Shown: piece by piece, positions 50,739 to 60,582 of the stretch
Layout of the letters: each line of letters starts with the position of its first letter
Numbering within the stretch: the first letter of the stretch is position 1
NCBI RefSeq assembly: GCF_028435365.1
Contig: NZ_JAGTJJ010000061.1
Span: forward strand, 1-62,515
Direction of reading: 5' to 3'
DNA: 62,515 nucleotides
From: Polyangium jinanense
GTDB taxonomy: Bacteria; Myxococcota; Polyangia; Polyangiales; Polyangiaceae
Program-made: the position numbers and the translations under genes
Notes under the pieces: model-generated
The model's input: only the letters and a program-made list of their open reading frames with translations
Told to the model about the DNA's origin: nothing
The model's database searches: none

Positions 50739-51101
50739 ATGACCATCGCGCGGCGAGGGAGCCACCGACTGAGCATCGACGGCCACGAGCTGCGCTGGTG
50801 GGTGCGGCGCTCGGGGGCGCGCGGCTGCCCCGACTGCGATTCGCTCGCCGTCGTGATCGCCGCGGCCTCACGAAAAGGGTGCGCCGTGCAGATCTACATC
50901 CCCGAGCCCTACGGGCCCGATCGGCCGATCACGCCCGCGTTCGTCGCCAGGATCGCGCGCCTGGCCCTGGCCTCGGGCTGGGAGCCTGGCGTGGGGAGCG
51001 GACCTTTCACCATGCCCTCGGGCGAGCTGGGGGACATCCTCGCCGATCATGCGCGATCCAGCGCGTCCAGGAAGGCAGACGTGTCGGTGGAATCGGCGTA
51101 G
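50739..51101 (+). CDS. Hypothetical soluble protein
   Basis: 120 residues from ATG 50739. Basic start (MTIARRGSHRLSIDGHELRW) and one Cys pair (CPDCDS), then an alpha/beta core with AVVIAAASRKGCAVQIYI and ITPAFVARIARLALASGWEPG. Similar short proteins with an RGSHRL start occur in myxobacteria (recollection). Function unknown. Confidence 0.6.
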   Translation: MTIARRGSHRLSIDGHELRWWVRRSGARGCPDCDSLAVVIAAASRKGCAVQIYIPEPYGPDRPITPAFVARIARLALASGWEPGVGSGPFTMPSGELGDILADHARSSASRKADVSVESA

Positions 51102-51298
51102 TACGGTGGCACGTGCGGAATTCGGAGGTGGTCCGGATGCCGCGCCCAATGCCGATGCGCCCACGTCTGTCGGGTTGAACGTCAGCTCGTTTGTCGGCGG
51201 AAACTTCACGCGTGGGATCGGGGCCGGGGGTCATCGTCTATCTCCTCATACAGACGGAGCTGCGGACCGGCGTCACACTTTGGGTATCCCGCGCGACG

Positions 51299-52204
51299 AT
51301 GAAGGCCATGAAGCCGCCTCACCCGTTCGTACCTTCGTCGTCACGGTCCACCAAGCGTTTGCTCGTGCTCATGTTGGTTGCGCTTCCCTGTGCGGCGAGC
51401 TGCACGGAAGCGGGGCGCGACGGCTTGCTTGTTCCCGATCATGCGCGTGCGCCCGAGACGAGCACGGCGGCGGGCGCAATCGGTGCCGCCGGTTCGGCGA
51501 GCGCGGCGGGCTCCGCGAACGCGAGCGCCTCCGGCCCACCGGCGAGCCCATCCGCGCCCCCGGCGGGAGATGCCAGCGCACCCGCGAGCCCGGCCGTCGT
51601 CGAGAAGCTTCCTGTGCCTTTTGACCTGCCGGCGTCGATCGTGAAGAGCGCGGATGGGCGCCCGCCGCGCATCGTATTTTTGCCCGGCCTTTGTTCGAAT
51701 GCGGGCGCCTACCTGTGGGGTTTTGCAGAAGCGGCGCGTGCGCACGGCGGAGCCGTCGCGATCGACGGCGATAAACCGTGTGGTGGTTTGCAGGATTTTC
51801 GCAGCATCTCCTCGGATCCCAAACACGAGGAGCCGCGCATCCAGGCGGCTCTCGCCGCTGCCGGTCACGCGACGCCGGCATCCGCCGATGTCATTTTGGT
51901 TGGCTATTCGCTGGGCGCGACGCTCATCGAGAACTTGGTGAAGGCGTCGCCCGATCGGTATCCGCGCGTGGTGCTCATCGGCTCGCCGCGCGATCCGCGG
52001 CTCGATTGGCTGAAGGGTGCTCGCGCGGTGGCGACGATGTCCTGTTCGTTCGACGTTCCGCGGCGCATGAAGGGCGCGGTGCGGATGCTCGAAGGGGCGG
52101 GCATCAGGTCCTCGTATTTCGAGATGCCCGGGTGTACCCACGGCAACCTGGCGGAAGGGGATCGTGTGTTTTCGGAGGTGCTCACGTGGATCACGAGCAG
52201 CTAG
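51299..52204 (+). CDS. Alpha/beta-hydrolase-like lipoprotein
   Basis: 301 residues from ATG 51299. Signal with lipobox AASC (Cys about 36), then an 80-residue Ala/Ser/Pro linker. Hydrolase core: oxyanion strand IVFLPGLCSN, nucleophile elbow GYSLGA (Ser at centre), and a late His in GCTHGNL. The acid residue is not certain. An exported esterase or similar is likely; substrate unknown. Confidence 0.75.
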   Translation: MKAMKPPHPFVPSSSRSTKRLLVLMLVALPCAASCTEAGRDGLLVPDHARAPETSTAAGAIGAAGSASAAGSANASASGPPASPSAPPAGDASAPASPAVVEKLPVPFDLPASIVKSADGRPPRIVFLPGLCSNAGAYLWGFAEAARAHGGAVAIDGDKPCGGLQDFRSISSDPKHEEPRIQAALAAAGHATPASADVILVGYSLGATLIENLVKASPDRYPRVVLIGSPRDPRLDWLKGARAVATMSCSFDVPRRMKGAVRMLEGAGIRSSYFEMPGCTHGNLAEGDRVFSEVLTWITSS

Positions 52205-52288
52205 CGGCCTGAGCAAGGCGCGGCGTGGTTCCAGGCGCATTCACATGTCCAGGGTCCGCGCGATAGGTCTCGCGGCCGTACGCCGAGG

Positions 52289-55200
52289 TCATCCGTCGAA
52301 ATCGTCTTCGAGATCGAGGAGGTCGCCATCGTCCTCGGGCGGCGGCGCGTGTTCGCTACCTTGTGGCGTGGGCGTTGCCGAGGCGAATTTGCTCGACCAG
52401 GGCCTTCCCCAGCCGCCGGGCGCGCCGAAAGGCCGCGAGGGGGGCGCCGCGGCGGCGGCTTGACGCTTGAGGAATCCCTGGCTCGTCGCGACGAACCCCA
52501 CTTCTTTCAAGGCGTCCGCGAGCGGCGAGCGGGCCGTGGGTTCGCCGTCGACCGTGGCGATGAGGACGATCCGCGCGCGACCTTCGTCGACGAGGTCCGC
52601 GAGCGCGCGGGCGAGCGCGCGGCTCTCCGCGGTGCGCTCGGGCTCGTCGCGCGGCAGGAACGTGAGGAGCCCGCGCTCGCTTTTGCCCATCCAGGCGAGC
52701 AATTTGCCGTCGTGGAGAAGGACGCGCGCGCCGGCCGCGCGTTTTGGCCGCGAGGCGCCGCGGCTACCGCTCTCCGGCTCGGCGTCGTCGCCCGGCCAGC
52801 GCACGGACGCGCCAAAAGGATTGGCCGGATCGGCCGCCGAGAGAACCAGCGTGCGGCCCTCGGCCGAGGGCTCGCGGAAGGAGCGGAGTCGATCGTCGGC
52901 GCCCGGAAGCGCGAATTGCGCGGCGCCGAGGCCCGCGACGAAATAGCCCCGACGAACCCTGCCCGCTTCCTCCATCGCGCGGAGGACATCGTATACGGCG
53001 GAAAAACCGCCCACGAGGCCCTCGGCATGCGCGGCTTCGCGGGTGAGCACGCCGTGGCGATCGAGGAGAATACGCGCGAGCGCGGCGCGGCGCTCGGTTT
53101 CGCTGGGGCCGTTCTCGGAGGCGGATGGCAGGAGCGACCAGCGGCCCTCGCTGCCAGGCGGTCCCGCGCGACGGGCGCCGAAGAGACCGCCGCGGCTCGA
53201 ATGCCGCCGACCGCCGCGTTTTTCCTCGCGGCCGAGGGAACGCAAAGGCGCGAGCGTGTCGTTCGTGACCTCGCCGGCCCATACGAGCTCCCACAACGCG
53301 GCGAGCACGTCGTGCCCAAAGCCGCCCGTTTCTCGCAGGAGATCGCTGAAAAAGACGGCGCCTCTCCGCGCGAGGGTCTCGCGAACACGCGCGGCGAGCG
53401 CGCCCTCGGCTTTGCCGGGCGGCGGCGCGAGATAGGGATAGGCCTGCGAGAGATACAGGGCGATGCGACCCGAGGAATCGCCGACGGGCTCGACGCCGCG
53501 CCAGATGACCTCACCGGCGGCGCAAAGCGCATCGAGATCGCCGGGGCGATACCCGTCTACACGCGCCGGGAGGATCTCGGCTTCGAGCGCGGACGCGACG
53601 AGCGGCGCGCCTTGCAGGAGCTCGACGGCGTAGAGCAATGCCTCCTGGCCGCGGCGCGGGCGCGTGAGGCCGTGCCATTCCACGAGGAAACGCGCGTATG
53701 CCTCGGGCGGGACGGGCTCGACCTCGGCGCGGAGGCGCGCGAGGGAGCGTTGCTTGAGCGAGCGGAGGACCTCGGTGTCGCAATACTCGCGGCCGGATCC
53801 GCCGGGCAAGAGCTCGCCCTCCGTGACGCGGCGGCGCGTGGCGAGGATGGCGAGCGCCGCCCGCACGGGGCCGACGCCGAGGCCGTAACGTCGCGCGACG
53901 TCCTCGGCACGGAAGGGGCCGTGTGTCCGGGCATAACGGGAGACAATGTCGACGAGCGGATCCGCCGACGGTTCGAGGAAGGCCGCGGGCAAACCTCCCG
54001 GAGGCACGACGCCGAGCGCATCCCGCAGGCGCCCCGCGTCTTCGGCCGCGACGAACCGTCGTTCGCCCGCGATCGTGACCTCGAAGATGCGCCGCGCGCG
54101 CGTGAGTTCGTCCAGAAAACCGGATACGCGGGTTGCGCCTCCGCCATCTTCGTCGGTCCCGGCGCGCGCAAGGATCTCAGCCCGCGAAAGATCACCGAGC
54201 GAGAGCAGGAGATCGTGGACCTGATCGGCGTGCTTCAGGGGGCGTTTTCCGTCGAGGCGCTGGAGCGAACGCGCGAGCAGCTCGATCGAGGCCGGATCGA
54301 GTAGCTCGCGCATCTCGGCCTCGCCGAGCAGTTCCCGCAGGCGCGCGTGGTCGATCGCGAGCATCTGCGCCTTGCGCTCGGCGAGCGGCAGATCGCCGTC
54401 GTACATGAAGTTGCCGACGTACCCGAAAAGCAGCGACGCGGCGAAGGGTGAGGCCGCGCGGGTGTCGACCTCGTGCACGCGGACCTTGCGAGATTCGATC
54501 TTCTTCAGCAGGTCGATGAGTGCCGGCAGATCAAAGACGTCGCGAAGAACCTCGCGGTACGTTTCGAGGAGAATGGGAAACGAGCCGTACCGCGCGGCCA
54601 CGGCGAGCAGGTCCGAGGCGCGTTTTCGCTGGGCCCAGAGCGGCGAGCGTTTGCCCGGGCGCTTGCGCGGCAAAAGCAAGGCGCGGCCGGCGCATTCGCG
54701 GAAGCGGGCGGCGAAGAGCGCGGAAGCGCCGAGGCTGCGGACGACGAGATCCTCGACCTCGTCGGCGTCGGGGAGCAAGAGGCGCGCGTCGGGCGGGCCC
54801 TCGGATTCGGGGAAACGAAGAACGACGCCGTCGTCGGCCCAGACGGCCTCAATTTCGAGGGCGAGCTCGGCGCGGCAGCGCTCTTCGATGGCGCTCGCGA
54901 GCGGGGCGTGTACGCGCCCGCCGAAGGGCGAGAGAATGCAGACGCGGGTGTCGCCGACCTCGTCGACGAAACGTTCGAGCACGATCGTGGTGTCGCTCGG
55001 GACCTCGCCCGTCGCCGCGGCTTGATCACGGACGTAACGAATGAGGTTTTTCGCGGCGCGCGTGTCGAGGTGGTGTTTTTCGCGCAGGAGGCGCTCGGCC
55101 GCGACGTCGTCGGCCTTTCCAATCTCGCGGGCGACGCGGCCGATCTCGGTCCCGAGCTCGACGTTGCGACCCACGCGATCGCCGCGCCAGAAAGGCATTT

Positions 55201-57037
55201 TGCCGGGTTCGCCGGGCGCGGGGACGACGAGGACGCGGTCGTGCGTGATCTCGGTGATGCGCCAGGAGGACGCGCCGAGGACGAAGACCTCCCCTTCGCG
55301 CGCCTCGAAGACCATCTCCTCGTCGAGCTCGCCGACGCGACGACCGGGTTTGCCTGCGGATTCCTCCGTGGCGAGGAAGACGCCATAAAGGCCACGATCG
55401 GGAATCGTGCCGGCATTGACGACCGCGAGGCGTTTGGCGCCTTCGCGCGCGCGGATCGCGCCGGTCGTCCGGTCCCAGACGATACGCGGGCGCAATTCGG
55501 CGAACTCGTCCGAGGGGTAGCGACCGGAGAGCATGTCGAGCAGGCCCTCGAAGCTCGCGCGCGGGAGCTCCGCGAAGGGTGCGGCGCGACGAACGAGCGA
55601 AAAGAGGGCGTCTTCGTGGATGGAATCCATCGCCGTGATCGCGATGACCTGCTGGGCGAGGACGTCGAGGGGGTTTCGCGGGTAAAACGTGGCCTCGACC
55701 TTGGCGTCGATCATGCGGCTCGTGGCGGCCGCGCACGCGAGCAGATCGCCGCGGTGTTTCGGGAAAACGACGCCGCGCGAGGTGGCCCCGACGGCGTGGC
55801 CGGCGCGGCCGATGCGCTGGAGGCCGGCCGAGACGCTGGGCGGGGATTCGATCTGGACGACGAGGTCGACGGCGCCGAGGTCGAGGCCGAGCTCCAGCGA
55901 GGAGGTCGCGACGATACACGGGAGGCGTCCCTCTTTGAGGGCTTCCTCGATGCGCGAGCGTTCGTCCCGCGCGACGGATCCGTGGTGCGCGGCGGCGATC
56001 TCGGCGCCTGCGGCCTCGTTGATCGCCGCCGCGAGCCGCTCGGAGAGCCGGCGGCTGTTGGCGAAGATCATGGTGGATCGATGCGCGCGGACGAGCTCGA
56101 CGAGGCGCGGGTGAATGCTCGGCCAGATCGATCGCGCCGCCGGATCCGCATTCGGCCCCTTCCCCGCGTCCTCGCCGGGTTCGCCCATGCGGGTCATGTC
56201 GTCGCGGGGTTTGGGGGCGTAGCTCCGCTCGCGGAGCGAAGCCCCCAAATCGTCGACTGGGACTTCAATCGAGAGCTCCAGCGATTTTGGCGCGCTCGCA
56301 TCGACGATGGTGACGGGGCGCGGGACGAACTTGCCCTGGTCGTCGATCTCGCCGCCGCCGAGCAAGCGCGCGATTTCATCGAGCGGGCGCTGCGTCGCGC
56401 TGAGGCCGATACGCGTGGTCCGCGGCCCCTCGCCGCGCAGGGCTTCGAGCCGCTCCAGGGACGAAAAGAGGTGCACGCCGCGCTTCGTGGCGGCAAGGGA
56501 ATGGATTTCGTCGATGATGACGGTGTCGACCGAACGCAAAATCTCCCGCGCGTTCGAGGTGAGCAGGAGGAAAAGCGATTCGGGGGTGGTGATGAGGATG
56601 TCGGGCGGGCGTTTTCCGAGGCGCGCGCGCTCCTCGGGCGAGGTGTCGCCGGAGCGAATCGCGACGGTGGGGACGCGGAACGGGATTTCGAGGCGCTCGG
56701 CGGTCTTCGTGAGGCCCGCGAGCGGGGCGCGGAGGTTTCGCTCGACGTCGGCGGCGAGGGCCTTCAGCGGCGAAACGTAGAGAACGCGGCAACGAGCCTC
56801 TTTCGGAGGTTCGTCCGAAAAGACCAATCGATCGAGGGCTACGAGAAACGCGGCGAGCGTCTTGCCGGAGCCCGTGGGCGCGAGGAGCAGGGTCGACTTG
56901 CCGGCCTGGATCGGCGGCCAGCCTTTTTCCTGGGCCTCGGTGGGTCCGGGAAAGGCGCTCTGGAACCAGGCGCGCGTCGCCTCGTGGAAATGGGCGAGCG
57001 CGCCGCCTTTCGAGGTTTTCGCTCGGGTCCGCGTCAC
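52289..57037 (-). CDS. lhr: Lhr-type superfamily 2 DNA helicase
   Basis: About 1582 residues. The start is put at GTG 57037, because it overlaps the upstream TGA (GTGA) and GGGAGG lies 7 bases before it. Helicase motifs: Q-motif region, Walker A APTGSGKT near 53, IIDEIHSL, SATQ, and motif VI QRIGRAGH. The Lhr core (winged-helix, beta-sheet bundle) and a long C-terminal extension, with FRAEDVARRYGLG and REYCDTEVLRSL in the middle and a low-complexity Gly/Asp end. Long Lhr proteins translocate 3'-5' and take part in DNA repair. It is coupled to a Nei-type glycosylase. Confidence 0.92.
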   Translation of the reverse strand: MTRTRAKTSKGGALAHFHEATRAWFQSAFPGPTEAQEKGWPPIQAGKSTLLLAPTGSGKTLAAFLVALDRLVFSDEPPKEARCRVLYVSPLKALAADVERNLRAPLAGLTKTAERLEIPFRVPTVAIRSGDTSPEERARLGKRPPDILITTPESLFLLLTSNAREILRSVDTVIIDEIHSLAATKRGVHLFSSLERLEALRGEGPRTTRIGLSATQRPLDEIARLLGGGEIDDQGKFVPRPVTIVDASAPKSLELSIEVPVDDLGASLRERSYAPKPRDDMTRMGEPGEDAGKGPNADPAARSIWPSIHPRLVELVRAHRSTMIFANSRRLSERLAAAINEAAGAEIAAAHHGSVARDERSRIEEALKEGRLPCIVATSSLELGLDLGAVDLVVQIESPPSVSAGLQRIGRAGHAVGATSRGVVFPKHRGDLLACAAATSRMIDAKVEATFYPRNPLDVLAQQVIAITAMDSIHEDALFSLVRRAAPFAELPRASFEGLLDMLSGRYPSDEFAELRPRIVWDRTTGAIRAREGAKRLAVVNAGTIPDRGLYGVFLATEESAGKPGRRVGELDEEMVFEAREGEVFVLGASSWRITEITHDRVLVVPAPGEPGKMPFWRGDRVGRNVELGTEIGRVAREIGKADDVAAERLLREKHHLDTRAAKNLIRYVRDQAAATGEVPSDTTIVLERFVDEVGDTRVCILSPFGGRVHAPLASAIEERCRAELALEIEAVWADDGVVLRFPESEGPPDARLLLPDADEVEDLVVRSLGASALFAARFRECAGRALLLPRKRPGKRSPLWAQRKRASDLLAVAARYGSFPILLETYREVLRDVFDLPALIDLLKKIESRKVRVHEVDTRAASPFAASLLFGYVGNFMYDGDLPLAERKAQMLAIDHARLRELLGEAEMRELLDPASIELLARSLQRLDGKRPLKHADQVHDLLLSLGDLSRAEILARAGTDEDGGGATRVSGFLDELTRARRIFEVTIAGERRFVAAEDAGRLRDALGVVPPGGLPAAFLEPSADPLVDIVSRYARTHGPFRAEDVARRYGLGVGPVRAALAILATRRRVTEGELLPGGSGREYCDTEVLRSLKQRSLARLRAEVEPVPPEAYARFLVEWHGLTRPRRGQEALLYAVELLQGAPLVASALEAEILPARVDGYRPGDLDALCAAGEVIWRGVEPVGDSSGRIALYLSQAYPYLAPPPGKAEGALAARVRETLARRGAVFFSDLLRETGGFGHDVLAALWELVWAGEVTNDTLAPLRSLGREEKRGGRRHSSRGGLFGARRAGPPGSEGRWSLLPSASENGPSETERRAALARILLDRHGVLTREAAHAEGLVGGFSAVYDVLRAMEEAGRVRRGYFVAGLGAAQFALPGADDRLRSFREPSAEGRTLVLSAADPANPFGASVRWPGDDAEPESGSRGASRPKRAAGARVLLHDGKLLAWMGKSERGLLTFLPRDEPERTAESRALARALADLVDEGRARIVLIATVDGEPTARSPLADALKEVGFVATSQGFLKRQAAAAAPPSRPFGAPGGWGRPWSSKFASATPTPQGSEHAPPPEDDGDLLDLEDDFDG

Positions 57038-57885
57038 GCGTGTGCCTCCCGGTGCGCTGCGCGTCGAGGTGCCTGACATCGGGGACAAGAATAGGTGGAG
57101 CGCCGCGCCTCGCCCTGGCGGCGCATTTCGATGAGGGCGCCGCAATCGTAGCAGGGCTCGCCCGCGCGGCGGTAGACGGAGAGAGGGCCCTCGCCGGGAC
57201 GCGCGCCCTCGCGGGTCGTTCGTGTGTGGCCATTATGCGCGCCGGGTCCGCTCGCGTGGGGTTTGGCGGTAGCGTTGGCGACCATGATGCGGCGGGCGAA
57301 GGCGAGCAGGCGCGCGAGCTCCTCGTCGGAATGGGCGTCCACGGGGGCGAACGGATCGAGCCGCTCGTGGAAGAGGATCTCGCTTTTGTAAACGTTCCCG
57401 ATCCCGGCGACGACCTGCTGATCCATGAGCGCGTCGCCGATCTCCTTGTGGCCCATACGCCGGAGCCGGGTGAGCGCGGCGGCCTCGTCGAACGCGGGAG
57501 CGATGAGGTCCGGGCCGGGCCTGCCGATGGCCGGATCACCGGCGAGCAAGCTCGCGCGGACGAGGCGCGCCACGGGCGCGCGGAAGCAGACGGCGACGAG
57601 GCCGGGGACGGCGAGCACGACCGTGGCGAAGGTCGGAGACCGGCGCCAGCGCTCGTTCTCGCCATAAAGGTGCCAGGCGCCGCCCATGCGGAGGTGGGTG
57701 TGGAGGACGGTGCCCTCGTCGAAAAAGACGAGCAGGTTCTTGCCTCGCGCCTCGATCTTGGTGACGAGATGGCCCGTCAGGCGGTCGATGGACTGGTGCC
57801 GAAGCAGGAGCGAACGCACGGGCTGTCCCACGAGCCGCGGGCCGAGCGCGTTGGCAATGCGGTGGAGGGTGTCGCCTTCGGGCAC
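57034..57885 (-). CDS. nei: Nei/Fpg-family DNA glycosylase (endonuclease VIII-like)
   Basis: The start must be GTG 57885, since it gives MPEGDT; the Pro becomes the N-terminal nucleophile and Glu3 is catalytic. 283 residues. Fpg/Nei features: HTHLRMGGAWHLY, H2TH region (IGDALMDQQVVAGIGNVYKSE), zinc finger CYDCG...YSCPRCQ. It removes oxidised pyrimidines and cuts the strand by beta/delta elimination. The first gene of the nei-lhr pair. Confidence 0.92.
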   Translation of the reverse strand: MPEGDTLHRIANALGPRLVGQPVRSLLLRHQSIDRLTGHLVTKIEARGKNLLVFFDEGTVLHTHLRMGGAWHLYGENERWRRSPTFATVVLAVPGLVAVCFRAPVARLVRASLLAGDPAIGRPGPDLIAPAFDEAAALTRLRRMGHKEIGDALMDQQVVAGIGNVYKSEILFHERLDPFAPVDAHSDEELARLLAFARRIMVANATAKPHASGPGAHNGHTRTTREGARPGEGPLSVYRRAGEPCYDCGALIEMRRQGEARRSTYSCPRCQAPRRAAHREAHA

Positions 57886-57982
57886 GGCTCCGTCGTAACA
57901 GCGGCGAGACGGTCCGACAAGGGATCGGGCACGGACGCAGGGATACCTTCCCTTTTCCGCGGTAAAACGCGACAACAGCGAC

Positions 57983-58402
57983 GTGCGTCGAGGGTTCGGA
58001 GTGCTCGTCAGGTGGATCGTGGCCCCGGCCGGCTGCGGCGCGCCTCCGCCGGCGCCGCCCCCGCACCGCGCGGCCGCGACCGCTTCCGCTCCCGCTCCCG
58101 CTCCCGCCTCCGCCTCCGCCCCCGCCCCCGCCCCCGCACCGCCGCCGAAATCCGCGCGGGCCGAGGCGGCCGAGCGTATCCTTTACCTGGCGACGCACCT
58201 GCGCACGACGGAGCTCCGCGAGGCTTGTCCCGAGACGCTCGCCGAGGCGCCGCGCGTGCGTTGCTTGCTGTCGCTGCGGTATGCGGACAACGCGGCCTCG
58301 AAAAAACTCGCGCTCGATCTCTACGAGGAGACGGGCTCGCTCGCGGGGCTCTTGCCCGAGGAGGAGACCGAGGGCGGGCGCGGGCAGAGGGTCTCTGGAT
58401 GA
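57983..58402 (+). CDS. Short Ala/Pro-rich exported protein, possibly truncated
   Basis: 139 residues from GTG 57983. N-terminus with a Cys at 18 in an imperfect lipobox (APAGC), then 40 residues of Ala/Pro/Ser (the CCCGC-rich run near 58090-58140). A helical domain follows (AERILYLATHLRTTELREAC, LDLYEETGSLAGLLPEEE). It stops abruptly at 58402, just where an IS91-like relic begins, so the end may have been lost. Confidence 0.55.
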   Translation: MRRGFGVLVRWIVAPAGCGAPPPAPPPHRAAATASAPAPAPASASAPAPAPAPPPKSARAEAAERILYLATHLRTTELREACPETLAEAPRVRCLLSLRYADNAASKKLALDLYEETGSLAGLLPEEETEGGRGQRVSG

Positions 58403-58424
58403 TCGGAGGGTAGGCGCTCAAGCG

Positions 58425-58568
58425 GTCGCCCGCGCGCACCGTGACGCCCGCGTGCACGTTGAAGCCCGACGCCTCCGCGGCCCATGGGGCCTTGCCCGCA
58501 GCGCGGAAGCGCGCGTCATCGAGCGCGAGCAAGGTGCCGTTTGCCCCGACAGCATCAATTCGGTACAT
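58425..58568 (-). pseudogene. IS91-family transposase fragment
   Basis: Minus-strand frame: MYRIDAVGANGTLLALDD, then AAEASGFNVHAGVTVRAGDR. The G-F-x-(L/V)-H-A-x-x-x-(C/V)-x-A-x-(D/Q)-R pattern is the segment upstream of the CRYI-RPP region in IS91-like (Y2) transposases. Only about 48 residues remain. Confidence 0.5.
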
Positions 58569-58579
58569 TCCGCGGCCTG

Positions 58580-59440
58580 ATGGACACAGCAGCGAGTATC
58601 GCCACAGAATATGCTCACCAGCTCAACGCGGACGCCCTCCGCCGCGCGCGCATCTTGGTGAGAGGCACCGCGGAGCGCTTCAAGACGCTGGACGGCAGCA
58701 CCAACTACATCCTCGCGTGCGCGAGCGAGGCCGCGCCGGAAGTCGTGGCGGCGTCGGCCACGAACACGTTTCGCGCCTACTGCAGGGCGCTCTGGAGCGA
58801 AGACTTTGCGCTCGAACAGCGGTGGACCGACCGCACCACCAACGACGCCATCGACGAGGCATTCACGAGGCTCGATCGCAGCGGTATCGTGGCGATGCAG
58901 AACGCCGGCGGAACCCAGGCGATGGGATGGGCCGAGGTCAACGCGCGCATCGCCTCGCTCAGGTCGAAGAAGAAGAAGGTGCTCGGCGCGGTCTTCTACC
59001 ACTCCCAGGATGTCGAGCGCGGCGTCGAAGGCGAGGGCCTCCTTCTGACGTTCGGCGCGCTGGACGGGACGGACGAGAGCGCCTCCGCCGTCGCGAACGC
59101 CGTCCTCGACGCCCTGCGCGCCGAGGGGGTGGCCTGCGAGTGGAGCGGTGAAATCGACGCGCGCATTCGCATCGCGCCGTTCGCGTGGAAGATGCGGAGA
59201 TGGACGAAGCCTCCGGCGAGGCAGACTCCCGTGCCGTGGCGGACATTCGTGCATCCCGACGGGCGCGTGTGGTCGGTCGCGGGATTGAACAACCGCGTCT
59301 GCGTCCGGATGAAAGACATAGACGGCGACATCCTCGAGCGTCAGACGGCGTCGAAGAACATCGCGACCGACGTGGCTGCGCTGACCAACGAGCAGCTGGC
59401 GGAGGGCTTCACGCCAAGTGAGTCGTCGATGATGATTTGA
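58580..59440 (+). CDS. DUF6891-like protein
   Basis: 286 residues from ATG 58580. The central part LDRSGIVAMQNAG, GTQAMGWAEV, then VFYHSQDVERGVEGEGLLLTFGAL matches the DUF6891 pattern (an ..G..FxHxQD.exAve..G..l.yG.. string), known mainly from actinobacteria. No signal or membrane segment. The C-terminal ~80 residues form a separate small domain (WRTFVHPDGRVWSVAGLN). Function unknown. Confidence 0.65.
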   Translation: MDTAASIATEYAHQLNADALRRARILVRGTAERFKTLDGSTNYILACASEAAPEVVAASATNTFRAYCRALWSEDFALEQRWTDRTTNDAIDEAFTRLDRSGIVAMQNAGGTQAMGWAEVNARIASLRSKKKKVLGAVFYHSQDVERGVEGEGLLLTFGALDGTDESASAVANAVLDALRAEGVACEWSGEIDARIRIAPFAWKMRRWTKPPARQTPVPWRTFVHPDGRVWSVAGLNNRVCVRMKDIDGDILERQTASKNIATDVAALTNEQLAEGFTPSESSMMI

Positions 59441-59644
59441 CAACGCGCGCCGGAGCCAGAAGTGGCGGGAGAGCACGCGCGCTCTTGCGCAGCACCGAGC
59501 GCGGTGTCAGCCGCCGTAGGTAGCGCAGGAAGCGCGTGACCACGTGCTCCACGTGGTCGGCTACGCCGGGCACAACCGATTGATGGACGGCGTCGCGCTC
59601 CCGTCCCGCGAAGCCTGCGCCGAAGAAGAGAGGGGGACGGTTTT

Positions 59645-60523
59645 TTACCGAGAAGGCGGGGCTTCGATCGGTCGCGCCAGCGCAATCGCGAAGGCCACGT
59701 CCGAAGGGCTCGGCGTCATTGCCGCGCGACGCTCGATCGCTCGCGCGAGCTCGTGGAGCGGAACCCCGTCGTCCAAGGCCGTCCTCGCGATTCGGGCCGC
59801 TTCTTCATCGGGAATGTCGAGCCGCTGCGAGCATAGGAGGAGAAGGTCGCCCGCGCCGAGTTCGACGGCGAATCGGTCGATACCGACCCCCGATGTGGCG
59901 AGTGCCCCGAGGCCGTTGACCATGATGTTGAGCGGGATCTGCGCAGGGTCGATGTCGCGGAATTGCGGTGTGCGATCTCCGACGAGGTGCATGTAGTGCT
60001 CGACCACGAGGTTCTCGAAGTGGTCGGCGCCTGCCCGGAAGAGGAGCGCTCGCCCGATCCCCACGTGCGCTCCAAGCACGCGAGCGCCGTCCAGTCGCGT
60101 GGCGGTGCACCCGGCCATGAGGCTGGCCGGGGAATGCTTCGGGGGACCGGCAAGCTCCCTGTCGATGTCGGCAAACAGGGAGGCGAGCTCACGCGCTGCT
60201 CGATCCCCCGAGTCCGCCGCGTGCTTCTCGTATTCGATGTCGGCAGCTCGTGCCACCCCGCCGGCCCAGCGCGCGAGGTCCGGAACGCCATCAGCGGCCC
60301 CCACGAACCTGGCCTCCGCGGCAGAGGTCGAGCCTCGCGCCAGAAGCCCGCGCACGGTCAATCGTGCGCCGAGCCACCCCGTGCCGTGTCCGCCCGTCCC
60401 GCCCGAGACAACGAGCAATCCCTCTCGAGCTCCGGCGGCGACATCGACTGTCTCGCTGCCGCGCGAAGCGCACAGACCCAGGGCCCACTCAATCGTGAGG
60501 GCGGTGGGGGCGTGTTCGGCCAT
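59645..60523 (-). CDS. PP2C-type Ser/Thr phosphatase-like protein
   Basis: 292 residues from ATG 60523. PP2C hallmarks: a GGTGGHGTG early motif, the core segment SLMAGCTATRLDGARVLGAHVG, IGRALLFRAG, and the C-terminal GDLLLLCSQRLDIPDEE. The first metal Asp motif (D-G-x-G) is not clear, so catalysis is uncertain. In a genome rich in Ser/Thr kinases, a counteracting phosphatase is expected. It lies 59 bp after the frameshifted LRR-like gene. Confidence 0.75.
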   Translation of the reverse strand: MAEHAPTALTIEWALGLCASRGSETVDVAAGAREGLLVVSGGTGGHGTGWLGARLTVRGLLARGSTSAAEARFVGAADGVPDLARWAGGVARAADIEYEKHAADSGDRAARELASLFADIDRELAGPPKHSPASLMAGCTATRLDGARVLGAHVGIGRALLFRAGADHFENLVVEHYMHLVGDRTPQFRDIDPAQIPLNIMVNGLGALATSGVGIDRFAVELGAGDLLLLCSQRLDIPDEEAARIARTALDDGVPLHELARAIERRAAMTPSPSDVAFAIALARPIEAPPSR

Positions 60524-60582
60524 CGGTGCCATCAGAGCCCTGCAGGACCTGCTCGGTCAAGTGCATTGCCCGTTTGTCCACG

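Noticed and set aside
52349..57076. Long plus-strand frames opposite lhr
   Set aside because: Shadows with Arg/Glu-rich composition; lhr carries all helicase motifs.
59541..59644. Plus-strand string VVGYAGHNRLMDGV
   Set aside because: May be a relic of a larger myxobacterial gene, but under 35 codons with no clear flanking match.
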